Shown here piece after piece: positions 1-11,783 of a stretch of DNA of 64,000 nucleotides (position 1 is its first letter; each line of letters begins with the position of its first letter). The stretch is taken from the NCBI RefSeq assembly GCF_020509005.1, contig NC_063013.1, positions 496,001 through 560,000 on the forward strand, in the 5' to 3' direction. This DNA comes from Fulvia fulva. Taxonomy: Eukaryota; Ascomycota; Dothideomycetes; Mycosphaerellales; Mycosphaerellaceae. Under the pieces are notes generated by a model that was not told the origin of the DNA, did no database searches, and was given only the letters and a program-made list of their open reading frames with translations. The position numbers were made by a program, and so were the translations under genes.

Positions 1-1051
1 CTCTCCCGTCGGCCTAACTTTATCGGAGAAGGACCTACTAACCTAGCTTAGCCGGTTAAGCAACTCGTAGCTATAAGATTCAAAGCTAACGAAACCGACT
101 TGTTCCCTAAACTAATAAGGCAGTTCAAGTTAACGGGATAGATACTAACTTACGGTCCCTACCTCGAGAGCTTAATTAAGGTACGAGAAGAGAAATTCGA
201 GCTACTCCTACCGATCGACGAGTCTAAGGAACCTAGATTAGGCTTTATTATTCTAGACGATAAGGGAATAGCGCCTTTCCTCGTACTAACCTAGCGTCTT
301 GATCTAGTAAACTACGTATACTAGCGATACGGACACTTTACGGCGCCCGGGCTAATAGATTAGCTCGAGATAAGAGCCTAGTAGCCTAGTATAAGAAAGG
401 ACGTACAAAAGTTTATCGAATCCTGCCCTAGATACTAGCTAACGTAGAAAAAGAAGCCTAATAAGCCTAAAATACGCGAGCCGCGGTTTTACTAGGTTAA
501 CGATAAGCTTAGGCCCTTCGAGAGATAGGCAATTAATGTCGTAGGGCCTTTACCGAAGAGTGTACTAGGGAACGAGTACATTATTACGGCGATAGATTAC
601 GCTACGGGTTAGCTAGTCGCTTAGGCCGTTCCGCGTACGGATACTAAAGCGACTATAGTATTCCTATACGAGAGAATCTATTAGGACTACGGGCTACCCC
701 GCGAGCTCCTCTTAGATAATAGTAAGAACTTCCTAAGTAGGGTTATAAGCTACCTAATAAAGTAGTTTAAGGCTAATTATCGTCTAGTATCCCTATATTA
801 TCCTATAACGAATAGGAAGGTAGAAAACCTAAACGGTATACTAGGATCGATACTAACGAAGCTATATATCGGTAACGATATTAGGCTATAGGATACCTTC
901 CTACCTAAAGCGATCTACTATACTAGATGCCGCTAGTATATAATAATCTACCTTAGCCCCTTCTACCTTATATATAGCTAATACCTACGAATCCTAGAGG
1001 ACAAGAACGAGCTACGAGCTAAGAATGTCTTAGTTAACGACTATAGGAAGC
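1..1051 (+). pseudogene. Gypsy-C pol relic, integrase core
   Basis: Ty3/gypsy integrase, which would insert element cDNA into the chromosome. With TAA/TAG read through as old Gln/Trp, the core is recognisable. The first catalytic Asp is now Asn (535-537, TGAT to TAAT, a RIP change), the second Asp is kept (715-717, followed by N-x-K-N-F), and the Glu is at 823-825. The frame enters from the left edge, so protease and RT lie outside the window. It is cut at 1051 by Gypsy-B and resumes at 3588. Dead: many stops and a lost catalytic residue. Confidence 0.85.
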
Positions 1052-1417
1052 TGTTACGGTTCGAGATTCTAAGGAATTATAGCCACTCATTTTACGGGAG
1101 AATCCGAAACTAATTAGCTTAGAGACCTTAGTAACTAAGCGCTTAGTCTAATTAGTATGCTTAGTAATTAGTCTAATTAGTATACTTAGTGATTAGTCTA
1201 GTTAGTATACTTAGTGATTAGTCTAATTAGTTGATTAGTTACGCTAAGATATAGCACTATATAGACGACGCTTCTTTACGAGTAGATAGGAGCCTTGTGC
1301 TCAACTTATTTTAAGTATATACTATATACTGTTTAGGACCACTACCTTCTTAACGAGTTAGAGACATCACTATAAAGATCTAAGCCCGGTTAGGATAACG
1401 TATAGCGGTTCCTAATA
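1052..1417 (+). repeat. Gypsy-B 5' LTR
   Basis: Near-identical to 3217-3582; most differences are C/T or G/A transitions of RIP type. About 100 bp into the LTR a short motif (cttagt-attagtctaattagtata) is repeated in tandem three to four times, giving an internal minisatellite. Confidence 0.92.
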
Positions 1418-1527
1418 ACTTTAAGCACTACTACTAGGGCCCTTTATATATATTAGGGAGAGACGCTACCCGGAGTCCGTTACGACAATAGCTATAGTCA
1501 ACTAGTATTACAGAACGAATGAGCGAA

Positions 1528-2490
1528 ATGTCGATTACTAGAAGCGGAAAACGATTAATACCCTCTATAAGCTCGAACAGTATATACGAGTATACTAAGG
1601 CACCTAAGGTGTTACTACCGGAGACGTTCGATAGGATATAAGGGAAGCTAGAGGCTTTTTAGCTATAGGTTCAGCTATACCTCTACTTTAACGCCTAACA
1701 GTTTAATAGCGAGGCCTCTAAGGTCTTATACGCCGTATCCTTCCTAAGGGGTAGGGAAGCCCGGGGGTTTAGACTATACCTTAAAGACTAGCTTAATAAC
1801 TAGGACGAAGGAGACGACCCGAAGATAGAAACCCGGAAGATATTTACCGACTACGATAAGTTTAAGATCAAACTGAATGATCTCTACGGGATACCTAATA
1901 AAGAGGTTTATACCGACCGATATATCTAATAACTCCGATAAAACACCTTAGTCGTAGTCTATACCTCTAAGCTCTAAGGATATACCGCCGACCTCGAATA
2001 GAACGACGTAGCGTTTAGGTCCTAGTTCTACCTAGGCTTAAAAGACAACGTTAAAGCCGAATTATCTCGAAACTCTAGCCTTACTAGCTTGGCCGTAATA
2101 GCTAAGGCTATAAAGGAAATCGACGAGAGACTCTAGGAGCTAAAGTACGACCGATTTGTATAACCTAGATTTTAGAGACCCGCGAGAAGCGGAAGAGGGG
2201 GCTTTAAGGCCAGAAGTCATAACCCTAATTATAGAGAGCCGATAGAGCTCGACGCTACGGAAAGGCGCGGACGGAGTAAGTAGTTAACAAGAGATCTAAC
2301 TTGCTATATATATAGAAAGAAAGGCCACTATACTAAAGACTATCCGAAGAAGAATATTGTTAGCCGCGAGTTTAACGCTATAGATCGGGCAACGACGACG
2401 TACGGGGAATACGAGAACTTCTTCTCGAAATCTACTTAGTAGAAACGACCTGACGATAAGGCATCAAATAGCGGCTTCTTAATTTGATGA
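1528..2490 (+). pseudogene. Gypsy-B gag relic
   Basis: Capsid/nucleocapsid protein of a Ty3/gypsy element. The ATG at 1528 is in frame with the domain. A retrotransposon gag core follows, then an Arg/Gly-rich stretch, then a CCHC zinc knuckle at about 2302-2343 in which two cysteine codons have become Tyr (TGC to TAC, as expected of RIP). Many in-frame TAA/TAG stops. The frame dies at about 2490 and no protease or RT follows. Confidence 0.82.
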
Positions 2491-2539
2491 CCTAGAAAAA
2501 CAGAAGTTAATAATAGTAACGGATAAAAGACTACTAGAA

Positions 2540-2996
2540 TAACGACTTACGACGATAAGGCTAGAGGAGGCGCGACCTAAGGAAAGGAAGGATCGTATAG
2601 CTAGTTCTAATCCTAGACCGATATCTACTAAGGATCGAACTCCTTAGACGACGGCGCGGTCTCCACCCTAGTAGACTCCTTTACTTCTTCCTCTTCCGCC
2701 GCCTCGAGATCTTCGAGCTCCTTCGCTACGGCGTCGTCGGCCTTACCGGACGCGAGGCGAAGCTATTTACGAAGACGGATCTTCTTCGCCTTTTAGCGAA
2801 TAATACGCTAAGCGAGCTCGGCCTACTAATAGAGAAGCTCTACCTCCTTCTCCTCCGTACGCTCGAGATCTCGCTAAAGGCTATTACGAATGTCGCGAAA
2901 CCTCGTCTACTCGGGTACGGATAGGGTTACGTCGCAATTAGAATAACCCTTCCTTATACACTCCGAGCATTTTCCGACCGGGGCGAGACGACATAT
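2540..2996 (-). pseudogene. Antisense cysteine/coiled-coil ORF inside Gypsy-B
   Basis: A minus-strand frame converging on gag. It starts near 2996, where the first codon is ATA, probably a RIP-mutated ATG. It encodes a short cysteine cluster (C-x2-C, then Cys eight residues on), then a long charged helix rich in Glu, Arg, Lys and Leu with the look of a coiled coil, and an acidic tail. Stops are all TAA/TAG. Similar short cysteine plus coiled-coil proteins are, from memory, common as hypothetical proteins in ascomycetes. Function unknown; it may be captured host sequence or a family-specific accessory ORF. Confidence 0.5.
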
Positions 2997-3200
2997 TTTA
3001 GGCGCTACTCGGTAGTAGCGACCCGAGCGGACCGATAGTAATAGTAGGGGGCTATCTTAATACCGGATCGTTATATATCGATAGCGAGAGCTTGTCGACG
3101 AAGAGAACTTTTAGAAGAAATAGAAGAAGGAGACATTACGATGCCTAGGTAAACAATAAAGAACAGCGGGCTTATATAAGAAGTTCCGGGACGGAACTAA

Positions 3201-3216
3201 GCTAGAAGGGGGATAG
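3201..3216 (+). other. Gypsy-B polypurine tract
   Basis: Purine-rich run (gctagaagggggatag) directly before the 3' LTR, the usual plus-strand primer of LTR elements. Its position fixes the + orientation. Confidence 0.75.
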
Positions 3217-3582
3217 TGTTACGGTTCGAGATTCTAAGGAATCATAGCTACTTATTTTGCGGGAGAATCCGAAACTAATTAGCTTAGAGACCTTAGTAAC
3301 TAAGCGCTTAGTCTGATTAGTATACTTAGTGATCAGTCTAATTAGTATACTTAGTGATTAGTCTAGTCAGTATACTTAGTGATCAGTCTAATTAGTTGAT
3401 TAGTTACGCTAAGACATAGTACTATATAGACGACGCTTCTTTACGAGTAGATAGGAGCCTCGTACTCAACTCATTTTAAGTATATACTATATACTATTTA
3501 GGACTACTACCTTCTTAACGAGTCAGAGACATCACTATAAAGATCTAAGCCCGGTTAGGATAACGTATAGCGGTTCCTAATA
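3217..3582 (+). repeat. Gypsy-B 3' LTR
   Basis: Direct repeat of 1052-1417, same length (366 bp) and same TGTTA...TAATA ends, followed by the GAAGC target-site duplication. Confidence 0.92.
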
Positions 3583-3587
3583 GAAGC

Positions 3588-4300
3588 GTATCGTCCGCGT
3601 CCGCTATACGCGTTAGCTTATAAATAAAAGACTACTTTCTCGAGCTTAGACTAGGAACCTAATAAGTCTAAAGTTACTTCCGCCGGAGGTATAGCTAAGG
3701 CGTAAAGTCGGAGAATAGGTCTTACTAATAAACCTAGATCCGCGTAAGCTAGAACCTAAGTACTTTAGACCCTATAAGATCCGTAAAGTAAGCTTCCTAG
3801 GGACGTATACACTATAGACCCCTACGGGTAGGATTCTAAGGCATCTCGTCTATAGAAACAGGCTTTTATTAGCCGTATATAAGGATCTAGCTAAATTCTA
3901 GTATCGGTATCTAGCTAGGAGACTTCTAGATAGGTCCGATATTTCAGAAGATAAGCTAGAACTTAAGGAAGTTCTAGGCACTAGTTAAGACACGAGTCTT
4001 AATCTAAAGGACCTTTTAACTATACCGGAGGCTAAGTAGTTAAGGAAATAAGTTAAACTCTAGACTACGAAAGAACGTAGATAGCCTTACGTAGGAGCGC
4101 GAGGGTTCTTAGTAGGGGAGGAAGGTTAAAGAAGAGAAGCTAACTTACTAGAGTAAGTTTAGCGAGACCTAAGAGTTACGAAGAATACTTAGAGGAAAAG
4201 AAGCGAGTAAAAGACTTTAGCTAAAGTACTTAGGTCTTAAAGGCGATCTTATTAGATTAAGTTAAGAAGAGTAGGCGAGGAGAAAGATTAGGCATATTCC
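3588..4300 (+). pseudogene. Gypsy-C pol relic, integrase C-terminus
   Basis: Continues the pol frame of 1-1051 beyond Gypsy-B. About 3755-3900 encodes a typical gypsy integrase C-terminal SH3-like fold: a P-K-Y-F-x-P-Y-K-I motif (W of the family now changed), then G-T-Y-x-L, then a hydrophobic N-R-L stretch. After this the frame becomes Lys/Arg-rich with many RIP stops and fades at about 4200-4300. No LTR of this element was found in the window. Confidence 0.72.
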
Positions 4301-4799
4301 CTATTACTCGAGAAGGACACTTAGGAAGATCGTTAGCCTCTATAACAAGAAAGTCCTTAGGAAGCTATTCCTACCCTAGCTAAACCCGCTAAGGTCCCGT
4401 AGGAGATGCCGGTTAGGGAGATTAAAGTATTTAGCTCGACGCTCTATCCCTAGGCCGACGAAAAAGAGTTAGCTCTACCTTAGAGAATATTACTTAGATC
4501 AAGCGTAGCGGACGAAGTTATAGCCGAACCTAAAGCGGCTAATAGCCTTTTAGATATAGATATACCGGACTTAGTAGACCCGGAGGTTAGATAAGCTAAC
4601 CTATTATAGTAGCTACTTTAAGAAGCCGAGGTAGTAGCTAAGACCGCTCGCCTAAAGGGACTAAGGTATCGGATAACGAAGAAGAAACTATAGTAGTAAG
4701 CCTAGTTACCGAAGCGGCGCTAAGGGAGTCAGGTCGTAAGAATTATTAATTAGGGTTATTAGTCTATAGTACTCTTAAGTTAGGCTACTCGGCTACCTA
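4301..4799 (+). other. RIP-mutated stretch, helix-like coding relic
   Basis: No family recognised. About 4420-4720 on the + strand can be read with only TAA/TAG stops as an acidic then basic Leu/Glu/Ala-rich segment that looks helical. It could be a C-terminal extension of the Gypsy-C polyprotein in another frame, or a separate relic. Confidence 0.3.
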
Positions 4800-6520
4800 T
4801 CGCTCGTATAAAATAAGAACGTAGTACTAAATTATAAAGTAGCCTCGGGCTTATTATTATCTAGGCTCTTAGAGCCTTACTTCTAACCTAGGAACCGGAA
4901 ATTACTAGGTACTACCTCTAGATCCTCTCTATTATCATCCTCTATTATTAGTATAGGCAAACGAGCTAAGGAGCTAGATAGAACTATAGCCCCTCTCGGC
5001 CTCTTAGTAATCGAGCCGAATCGTAAAGTACGTCTAGTCGCGATTAACTGCCTAAACCGCTTAGCTACTAGAAGAACGGGAGGACTAGCTATACGACCGT
5101 AGACCGTAGGCGAGGTTACGACCGCCTCGCCCTTACCCTTAGAGTCTTCTAGGAGAGGCGTCTATACCGGAATCTCGCGGAGCTACCTAACGTAGTCGGA
5201 GGTATCGCTTAGACCCTCCTACGGCTCGTTACGGTCTAGGGTATAGCGCGGCGATATCTACCGAGGGCTACGCCGAGTCCTAGGAGCCGACTTCTTCTTA
5301 GCTAAGGCCGCGGGCTTCTTACTAGCTAAAGACACGGGCTTCTTACTAGGAGGCTTCCTAGGTACCTTAGGTATACTAGCGGACTTACTAGGCTTAGTTA
5401 GTAATACGAACAAGCCGTCGTCCTCCTTATCTAAGGTGTTCTCCTCCTAGCTAGGTCTATTCGTATTAGTCTCGGCGTTCTCGCGAATAAAGGCGTAGAC
5501 GTAAGCTAAGTTAGCCTTTAACGCGGCCTTTAGGCGGCTAGCGGCGTCGCGGGTAGTATAAGGCTTACAACTAACCTAGAAGACTAGACTATATATAGCT
5601 AGGGTCGGGGCGTTAATCTAAGCTAGATTACGATACTTAAACTTAGTATTCTAGAACTAACTAGACTCCGTAACCTAAGTAATATCGTAGGCCTAGGGAA
5701 GATTAGAGAAGTTAGCTACCTTACTAGGGGTAACTAGGCGCTTAGAGTCCTTTGACCGGGAAGACCGCTTAGTATAGCTAAACTTAGTATAAGACCGGCT
5801 ACGGTCGTAGGTAGAGTACTTACTAGTCTAGAAATAATTAGTATAGCCGCCGCGCTCGATAAAGGTAAAGTCGCCTATAGTATTAGGCTTAGGATCCTCC
5901 TAGTCGTATTTCTCTAGCTTACTACTCGGTAGGCTAAGTTACTAGTACTTAGTAAAGGTTCCTAGCGGACGCTCGGCATCGCCCTTAGAACGGCAGCTTT
6001 ATACGTATCGCGTAGATCTAGAGCGGCCGCTATAGTAGCTAAAGACAATCGCCGCTAGCCTAGTTTATACGGTATACGGTCTAAAAGCGATAGGCTGCCT
6101 TAGAATACCGCCCTTAGGGACCTCTTCGAAGACGTCGAAGTCGGAGTCTAACGCGGCTACTAGCTTTAGAACGCCGCTTAACTAGAAGCGGCTATAGCGC
6201 GAAGGGAGTATATAAATTATCTTAAAGAATCTAGCTCCTCCGTCGATCCTTAGATACTAGCGCGCGATACGGGCTAACTATAGCGCGATCTAATCGTCTA
6301 GCTTAATAACGTCGCGAGAGAACTAGACTTCAAACTAGAAGGCGTAGAGCCGAGTCTACTAACCGGCTAACTATCCGGTAGGTATATCCGGAAGGCGTAT
6401 CTTAGTATAAACGGGGAGCCGCGGGAAGTTATTAGATACGGCCGAAGTATAAGTAACGGTAAGGGCGTCTATCTAAGCTATTAACTCCTCGCCTTAAGGA
6501 GAGCGCGGGACAGGAGCTAT
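4800..6520 (-). pseudogene. Unidentified gene relic with basic Lys/Pro-rich tail
   Basis: A minus-strand frame of about 570 codons interrupted almost only by TAG/TAA, so it was a real coding sequence before RIP. The likely start is at 6518-6520, now ATA (ATG before RIP). The N-terminal half is mixed alpha/beta with no motif I know; then comes a Ser/Arg/Tyr-rich section (about 5750-5900); then a tract rich in Lys-Pro and Ser-Lys-Lys (about 5270-5400) resembling histone H1 tails or AT-hook linkers, which suggests nucleic-acid binding. It lies between Gypsy-C and the pogo relic and could belong to a transposon not otherwise visible. Not identified. Confidence 0.45.
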
Positions 6521-6599
6521 AGTAAGCTATAAGGAAGAAAGGAGTCTAAAACACGTTAGTATTACTACGTTAACGCCGACACCGCGGCGCGGCTTATAT

Positions 6600-8215
6600 A
6601 CCTTAATCTGATTAAGAATAAGTTAGCTAAGGCTAAAGAAGGTTAAGGAAGAAGCTGCCGAAGGGCGAAGAGGTTGTTAAGGACTTAGTAAGCTTAAAGG
6701 TCAATGTTCGTAGTTAGATTAATTTAGAATAAGAGCGTACTTTTATACTTACGTTCTATACGAGCTACCTAATACTACGAGCTTCTAACGATATAGGAAG
6801 GCGCGTATATACGTAAGAAGCTCGCGGCGAGGTCATCTAACGGGGTTAGTAAGCTCGTAGTGAGCTTAGGTAGTAGAGTTAAGCCGCGTAAGGCAGTTAT
6901 ATATACGGAGTAAAGTAAGCTAAAGGGTCGTAGGCTAGGAAGCTACGACAAAGGAAGCTAAAGCTTTAGGATCTCTTTTGTTATCGATTTAAGTATATAG
7001 GCGATTAGGCTAGCCGCCTTAGGCTAATATAGGTGTGTTAGGGTCTAGTAGGGGAGGATATAACGTTCTTATCCGAACATACCGCCGGCTTAGCGCTTAG
7101 CTTTATATTTAGAGTTTTCTTAGGTAGCTTTCCTATATCTCAGATTTATACTCGCTAAGGTTCTTATATATAGACGGAATAGCGCTCCTACCCTACGTTA
7201 TCCTTATAGGTAAATAGTATATTAGTACCTAGTACTAAGACGGTAACTTAGGTCTAGACTAGACAATCGGGCTAATAGAGAACGGCTAGACTAATAATAA
7301 GTTCGGTATACAGTAGCTAGAGCATTTCTAGAAGTATACTATAGCTTGTACGACTAGGGTATAGAGACTACTTATTATCGATAGCTACGAGAGCTATAAC
7401 TCGAAGGTATTCTAGAATCTATATAAGGAATATAAGATCTTGGCCCTATATATACTACCGTACGCCTCGTACTTACTCTAGCTATTAGATATAGGTTGCT
7501 ATTCGCCTTTAAAGAAGGTATACGGTGCTTAGCTCTCGGGCTTAGTACGCTAGCGTATTACTTATATCGATAAAGTAGAGTTCCTACGCGCCTTCCGGGT
7601 AGCCTATAACGCTATATTTAGACAGGAGAACATCCTATCGAGCTTTAGAGGCGCTGGTTTGGTTCTATTCAATCTATAGGTAGTAATAGACAAGCTTAAT
7701 GTCAAGCTACGTACGCTAACCCCTCTAGCTCCGGACTCTACCCCTTAGGAGTCGAAGACACTACGAACTATAAGAGAATTCGACTCTTAATCGATACTAG
7801 TAACGAACAAAATGTGTGCCCGGGCAGGTTCATCGCTAAACTCGTTATAGTAAGGGGTATATTAGCTTATAAAAGGGAGTAGAGAGATAGCGTATTAGAT
7901 AGCTCTTATATAAAGCGAGATTAGTAAGCTACGTAAGTCTAACGAGGCCCTTATATAGCGAAAAGCACGAAAGCGCAAGTATATTCAGTCTAGAGGGTCT
8001 CTAACCTTCGATAAGACGTCGCAATTAATACCTCTAGAGGATACTAGGAGGTAGGAAGTGAGTAGAGAGTCGCTATATAGTGTTCGGCTAGTACTAAGGC
8101 TACGACGCTATAAGCGATATAGCGAGTCGGGGCATAACGTACGTACCTATTAAGTAGACTTACTAGATAGCGAAGAATCTAAAGAGGAATTGTCCTCCTA
8201 GTAACGATTCTATAG
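6600..8215 (+). pseudogene. pogo-type (DDE_1) transposase relic
   Basis: A cut-and-paste DNA transposase of the Tc1/mariner superfamily, pogo branch. From about 7290 the family order is clear: T-N-N-K-F-G with W-L-E-H-F (W now stop), then L-L-I-I-D (catalytic Asp near 7380), the Y-A-S-Y-L-L-Q-L segment, then L-D-I-G-C-Y-S-P-L-K (third catalytic Asp near 7490), the F-R-G-A-G-L-V block near 7650-7670, and a long Lys/Arg/Glu-rich tail to about 8205. The N-terminal HTH/CENP-B part (6600-7000) is too decayed to recognise, and terminal inverted repeats were not found. Stops are RIP-type. Confidence 0.78.
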
Positions 8216-8323
8216 AATGTCGTCGTGTTAAGATACCGTCGTAATTAAAGTAGAAGTAGTATAGTTCTTAGTAAAAGTGGCCCGCTCGGTAGTATAGCCC
8301 GCTCGGTAGTAAAGCACGTTATA
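8216..8323. repeat. Spacer with a 17-bp tandem duplication
   Basis: The motif gcccgctcggtagta occurs at 8280-8294 and 8297-8311, a period of 17 bp. It lies between the transposase tail and a copia fragment and might be remnant terminal sequence of the pogo element. Nothing coding seen. Confidence 0.5.
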
Positions 8324-8545
8324 GCTAGTATAGTAGTATCCCCTAGGCCTAGTAAACCCGCGTAGAACTTTTACTAGCCTACTTTTAACCTATTCGTAGT
8401 TATAGCTACTACCGAGACCGGGGTAACTACTAGTACTCTACCTTAGAGTACCGTAGTTCTAAAGAGCTATAACTAATAGGACAAGTTTAACCGTTAGCTA
8501 GAACTCTACGCCGAGTCTCTAAATGTCTAGAAGTACCTAGATCCT
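8324..8545 (+). mobile_element. Copia-A fragment, start of gag
   Basis: About 220 bp closely matching the 5' internal region of Copia-A copy 1 (about 12180-12405) and the reverse complement of copy 2. Both ends are broken: the left joins spacer DNA and the right stops abruptly at the tail of LINE-A copy 1. Confidence 0.85.
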
Positions 8546-11379
8546 TATTAATAGATAGATAGATAGATGATTTATTTACCCGTTATAGTACCCTCCGGCC
8601 TATATAGGTTTATATCTATATACGTTACTATATAAGGTAGGAAACCTGTTCCTAGGTAAAAACCTCCTCTCCTTCTCTAATAGCTTCCTTACTATAAGTT
8701 CTCAGTTTTCCTTCTATTAGGGTATACTAGTGTCATAGTAGTTAGCCTCTAACTACCTTGTCTATAACCCTAGAGTTGTCCCCCTCTTCCTACTCTCCTC
8801 CTCCTTCTTTCTCTCCTTAATCTATCTCTCTATTTCCCTAGTAAGAGAGAACTACTCCAAAAATCCTTAGTAGATAATCTACCTTATAATTCTCTAGAGG
8901 TCTCCCTTATTGCTAATTATAGCTTAGAAGTTTCTATTCCTTACCCTTACCCTCTATTCACCTCTCCCTATACTCTATTCTTTATAAACTAGAAGTCTAT
9001 ATTCGACATTCTAGGACAGGTAGCCGTATAGGCAACTCTTGTCTTCGATACCTAGGACTTTTCTCTAATATAGGTATGCCCTAACTCCGATGTATTTAGA
9101 GCGGATTTGTATTGCTATACTTACTTCTGACCTGGTTAGGTCTAAGTATAGTAGGTAGTTGTAGCTACTAAACTATTAGAGTGCCTTTAGGGTTCCTAGC
9201 CTCTATAGGGTTCTTATCTATTCAGTCTTCTAGAGGAGTCCTACTATCCTTTTAGCTAGAGACTATTGCTTCTTCCCTTAGCTAGCTACTGATCCTCTCC
9301 CTTAAGCCCTTCTGTCCTGTTCCTACTAGGCTAGGTACAGCTGTTCTGTTAGTTCTTTAAACTTCTATAGGTCCTACTACTTCTATAGGGCTAGATTTGG
9401 TCTTGCTTGTCTATGCCTTCTTATATACTAGCTCCTGATTTTGTTAACTGCCTTCTAGATTACTAGCTAGGCTAGGTATATAGATGTCTTTCCTATATAC
9501 TAGTATCTCAACCCTTGAAGGTAGAGCTTAGCTAGTAGGGAGCTAGACTCCATTTCGACCATCCTTATTAGAGTTGACTTGTATACTCTAAGCACCTTTT
9601 TTAGACAGGAGGCTTAGGCTCTACTAATAGGATCTACAATTCTCTTTAGGATCTTGTCTTAGGCTAACCAGATCTAGGCTCTATATAGCATAGCTAGCTT
9701 CATAATGGCCTTATACATAACCTTTGCTTTCGCAAATATAGCTCCCTATATAGAGGCTATAAGCCTGTCAATTGATTGCCTGTTATTATCTGCTCTTGCC
9801 TATACTTTCTTGACCTATAGTCCCTAGCTAAGCTTTAGATCCAGCCATATTCCTAGCACCCTTAATTCACTTAAGGGTTCTGTTATGTGTCCCTAAGTAG
9901 TGATTAGGGCTTATATATTGTGTCTGTTTCTGGCTCTACTAAAGTGGATGAGTTAATACTTCTCTAGGGCAAATCTGGCTCTATGTTTCCTAGCCTATTC
10001 CTTACATTCCTTGTGTTTCTTCTATAAGATTCTGTAGTTCTCTTCTATACTGTCTGACTAGGCTAGGATGTTTGTGTTATCTACAAACCCTAAGGCTAAT
10101 GTGTTTCTAGAGTTTAGCTTTGCTAGCAGGTCTGCTATAAAGAGGAGAAACAGGATTTGAGACATTGTTAATCCCTATAGGATTCCTGTCTCTATAGACA
10201 TGCTGTCAGATTTGTATCTGCCTAGTCTTAGTCTTATAGTTCTACCTCTAAGGAAGGACTAGATGAACTAGACTATCTAGTTAGGGATAGCCTTCTGTTT
10301 TAGGATGTGGATCAGCCTCTAGTATAAGACATTGTTAAAGGCTCCTAATATGTCTAGTAAGAGGAGTATAGCTGCTTTATTGTTCCTAAAGTACTACAGG
10401 GTCTTGATCTGCTCTATAATAAGTTCTATAGCTATTAGTATTGAGCCTTGTTTCCTACCTCCTTTCTGTTCTTTAGGAAGGATTCCATGTTCTTTAGCTA
10501 GGTTTATTAGCCTTTCTACTATAATCTTTTCTAGGAGTTTGCCTAGTGTGTTGAGCAAGGCAATAGGTCTATATGCCTTTAGCTTTGTATAGTCCTCCTT
10601 CTATAGTTTTCTTAAGACTATAGTCAGTGACTCCTTAAAGTGTTTAGGGCAGTGTCCTTAGGCTATACACTATAAAAAGATGTTTAATAGTGTAGGGGAG
10701 ATCTAGTCCTTATATGTCTTAATAAACAAGTTTGGAATCCTATCTAGTCCTAGGGCCTTGTTTCCTAAGAGTCTCTTAATGATGCTCTTGATCTCTCCCT
10801 CTCCTACTATATAGGATTGCTCTAGTAGTGTTAGATACACACTGCCCTCTAGATCCTATAGGTCAGCTTCTACCTATATACTAAAGAAATTTTTCCCTAA
10901 TGCCTATGCCTTTCCTAGGAGAGTGTGTTAGGTTACTCCTTCCTAGTCTTCAATGTTTAGAAACTAGGGCAGCATGTTTCTGTCCTATATAGGTTGTCTT
11001 GCCCACTTTACTAGTTTCTATATCTTCTTAGGATTCTAGGTAATAGATCTAACTGTTGACCTCCACTCTAGTATCTTGTCCCTCTTGATCTAGGCCTTCT
11101 TATCTCTAGTTGCCTAGTTGTATCTGTCCTATACTTCCTAGGAGTAACTCTAGGTAAGGACTCTCCTAGCCTACCTAGCTACCTTGACCTTCTCTAAGCA
11201 TTCCTTTGTCCAAAATAGCTTCTAGTATAGTAACTGTTTCTTTTCTCTAGTATAGGCTACTATAGTTTCCTATATTGTTCTAACTAGTTCTACTACTACT
11301 TGGTCTATGTCTAAGGCTGTTTCTAGTCTCCTAGTCTCTAGTCTAGCTAGCTTCTGTTCTAGGTCTTGTCTGATCTGTT
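8546..11379 (-). mobile_element. LINE-A copy 1, Tad-like, 5'-truncated
   Basis: Non-LTR retrotransposon, minus strand. Its 3' end is a tetranucleotide tail (gata/atct repeats, 8546-8566), the same tail as LINE-A copy 2 at about 25785-25804. Reading the minus strand with RIP stops skipped gives a reverse transcriptase (about 11050-9960) with a G-I-L-Q-G-type motif and the catalytic box F-V-D-N (F-V-D-D in copy 2) near 10075, then the thumb and the C-terminal domain toward 8700. The endonuclease ORF is missing. No matching target-site duplication: the left flank is Copia-A and the right flank is LINE-B. Confidence 0.85.
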
Positions 11380-11783
11380 TTCCTTCTATATAGGTAGGCC
11401 CTTAACCCGATATATTCGGACCTAATCTATATCGCGATACTTACTTCGGCTCTTATTAGGTTACGGTAGAGTAGGTAGTTATGTCTCTAGAAGGGGCGTA
11501 AGGCTAGGGGTCCTCGATTTAGTAGGGGATTCTCTTTCTATTCCTATTCCTAAAGGTAGCCCGCTACCTACTCTACGAGGCTTTACGTCTTTACCTTATC
11601 GCCCTTTTTCCTCCGTACCTTTTACTCCTCCTCCTTCCTCTCTAGCTACTCCTAGGTTCGCTTAACGGCTTTAAACGTATATAGGTCGTCTTGCTTTTAG
11701 CTTTAACGTACCCTAAGGCTAGGTAGTCGGTCGTAACTCCTAGCGATCTTCTCTATAGAGTCCCGAATAGCTTATTATACTAG
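11380..11783 (-). mobile_element. LINE-B fragment, C-terminal region
   Basis: About 400 bp almost identical to 51806-52219 of LINE-B, same strand. It covers the segment after the RT domain. It joins LINE-A sequence near the shared string tttccttctatatagg, where the two families are similar, so the join could be a recombination or template-switch point. Confidence 0.85.

Larger units (their letters stand above)
1052..3582 (+). mobile_element. Gypsy-B: complete gag-only LTR retrotransposon
   Basis: A 2531-bp element with two 366-bp LTRs in direct orientation (1052-1417 and 3217-3582), both starting TGTTA and ending TAATA (TAACA before RIP). The 5-bp target-site duplication GAAGC is at 1047-1051 and 3583-3587. 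The Gypsy-C pol frame is continuous across it, which confirms a single insertion event. Inside are a sense gag, no protease, RT or integrase, and a minus-strand coding relic. It is either an internally deleted copy or a non-autonomous family relying on another element's pol. Confidence 0.92.

Noticed and set aside
1150..1230. CRISPR-like array from the short repeated cttagt/attagt units.
   Set aside because: Units are tandem without unique spacers and lie in an LTR; a minisatellite. No CRISPR array was seen anywhere.
10332..10592. Open frame of 86 codons on the + strand.
   Set aside because: It is antisense to the LINE-A copy 1 reverse transcriptase; opposite-strand shadow.
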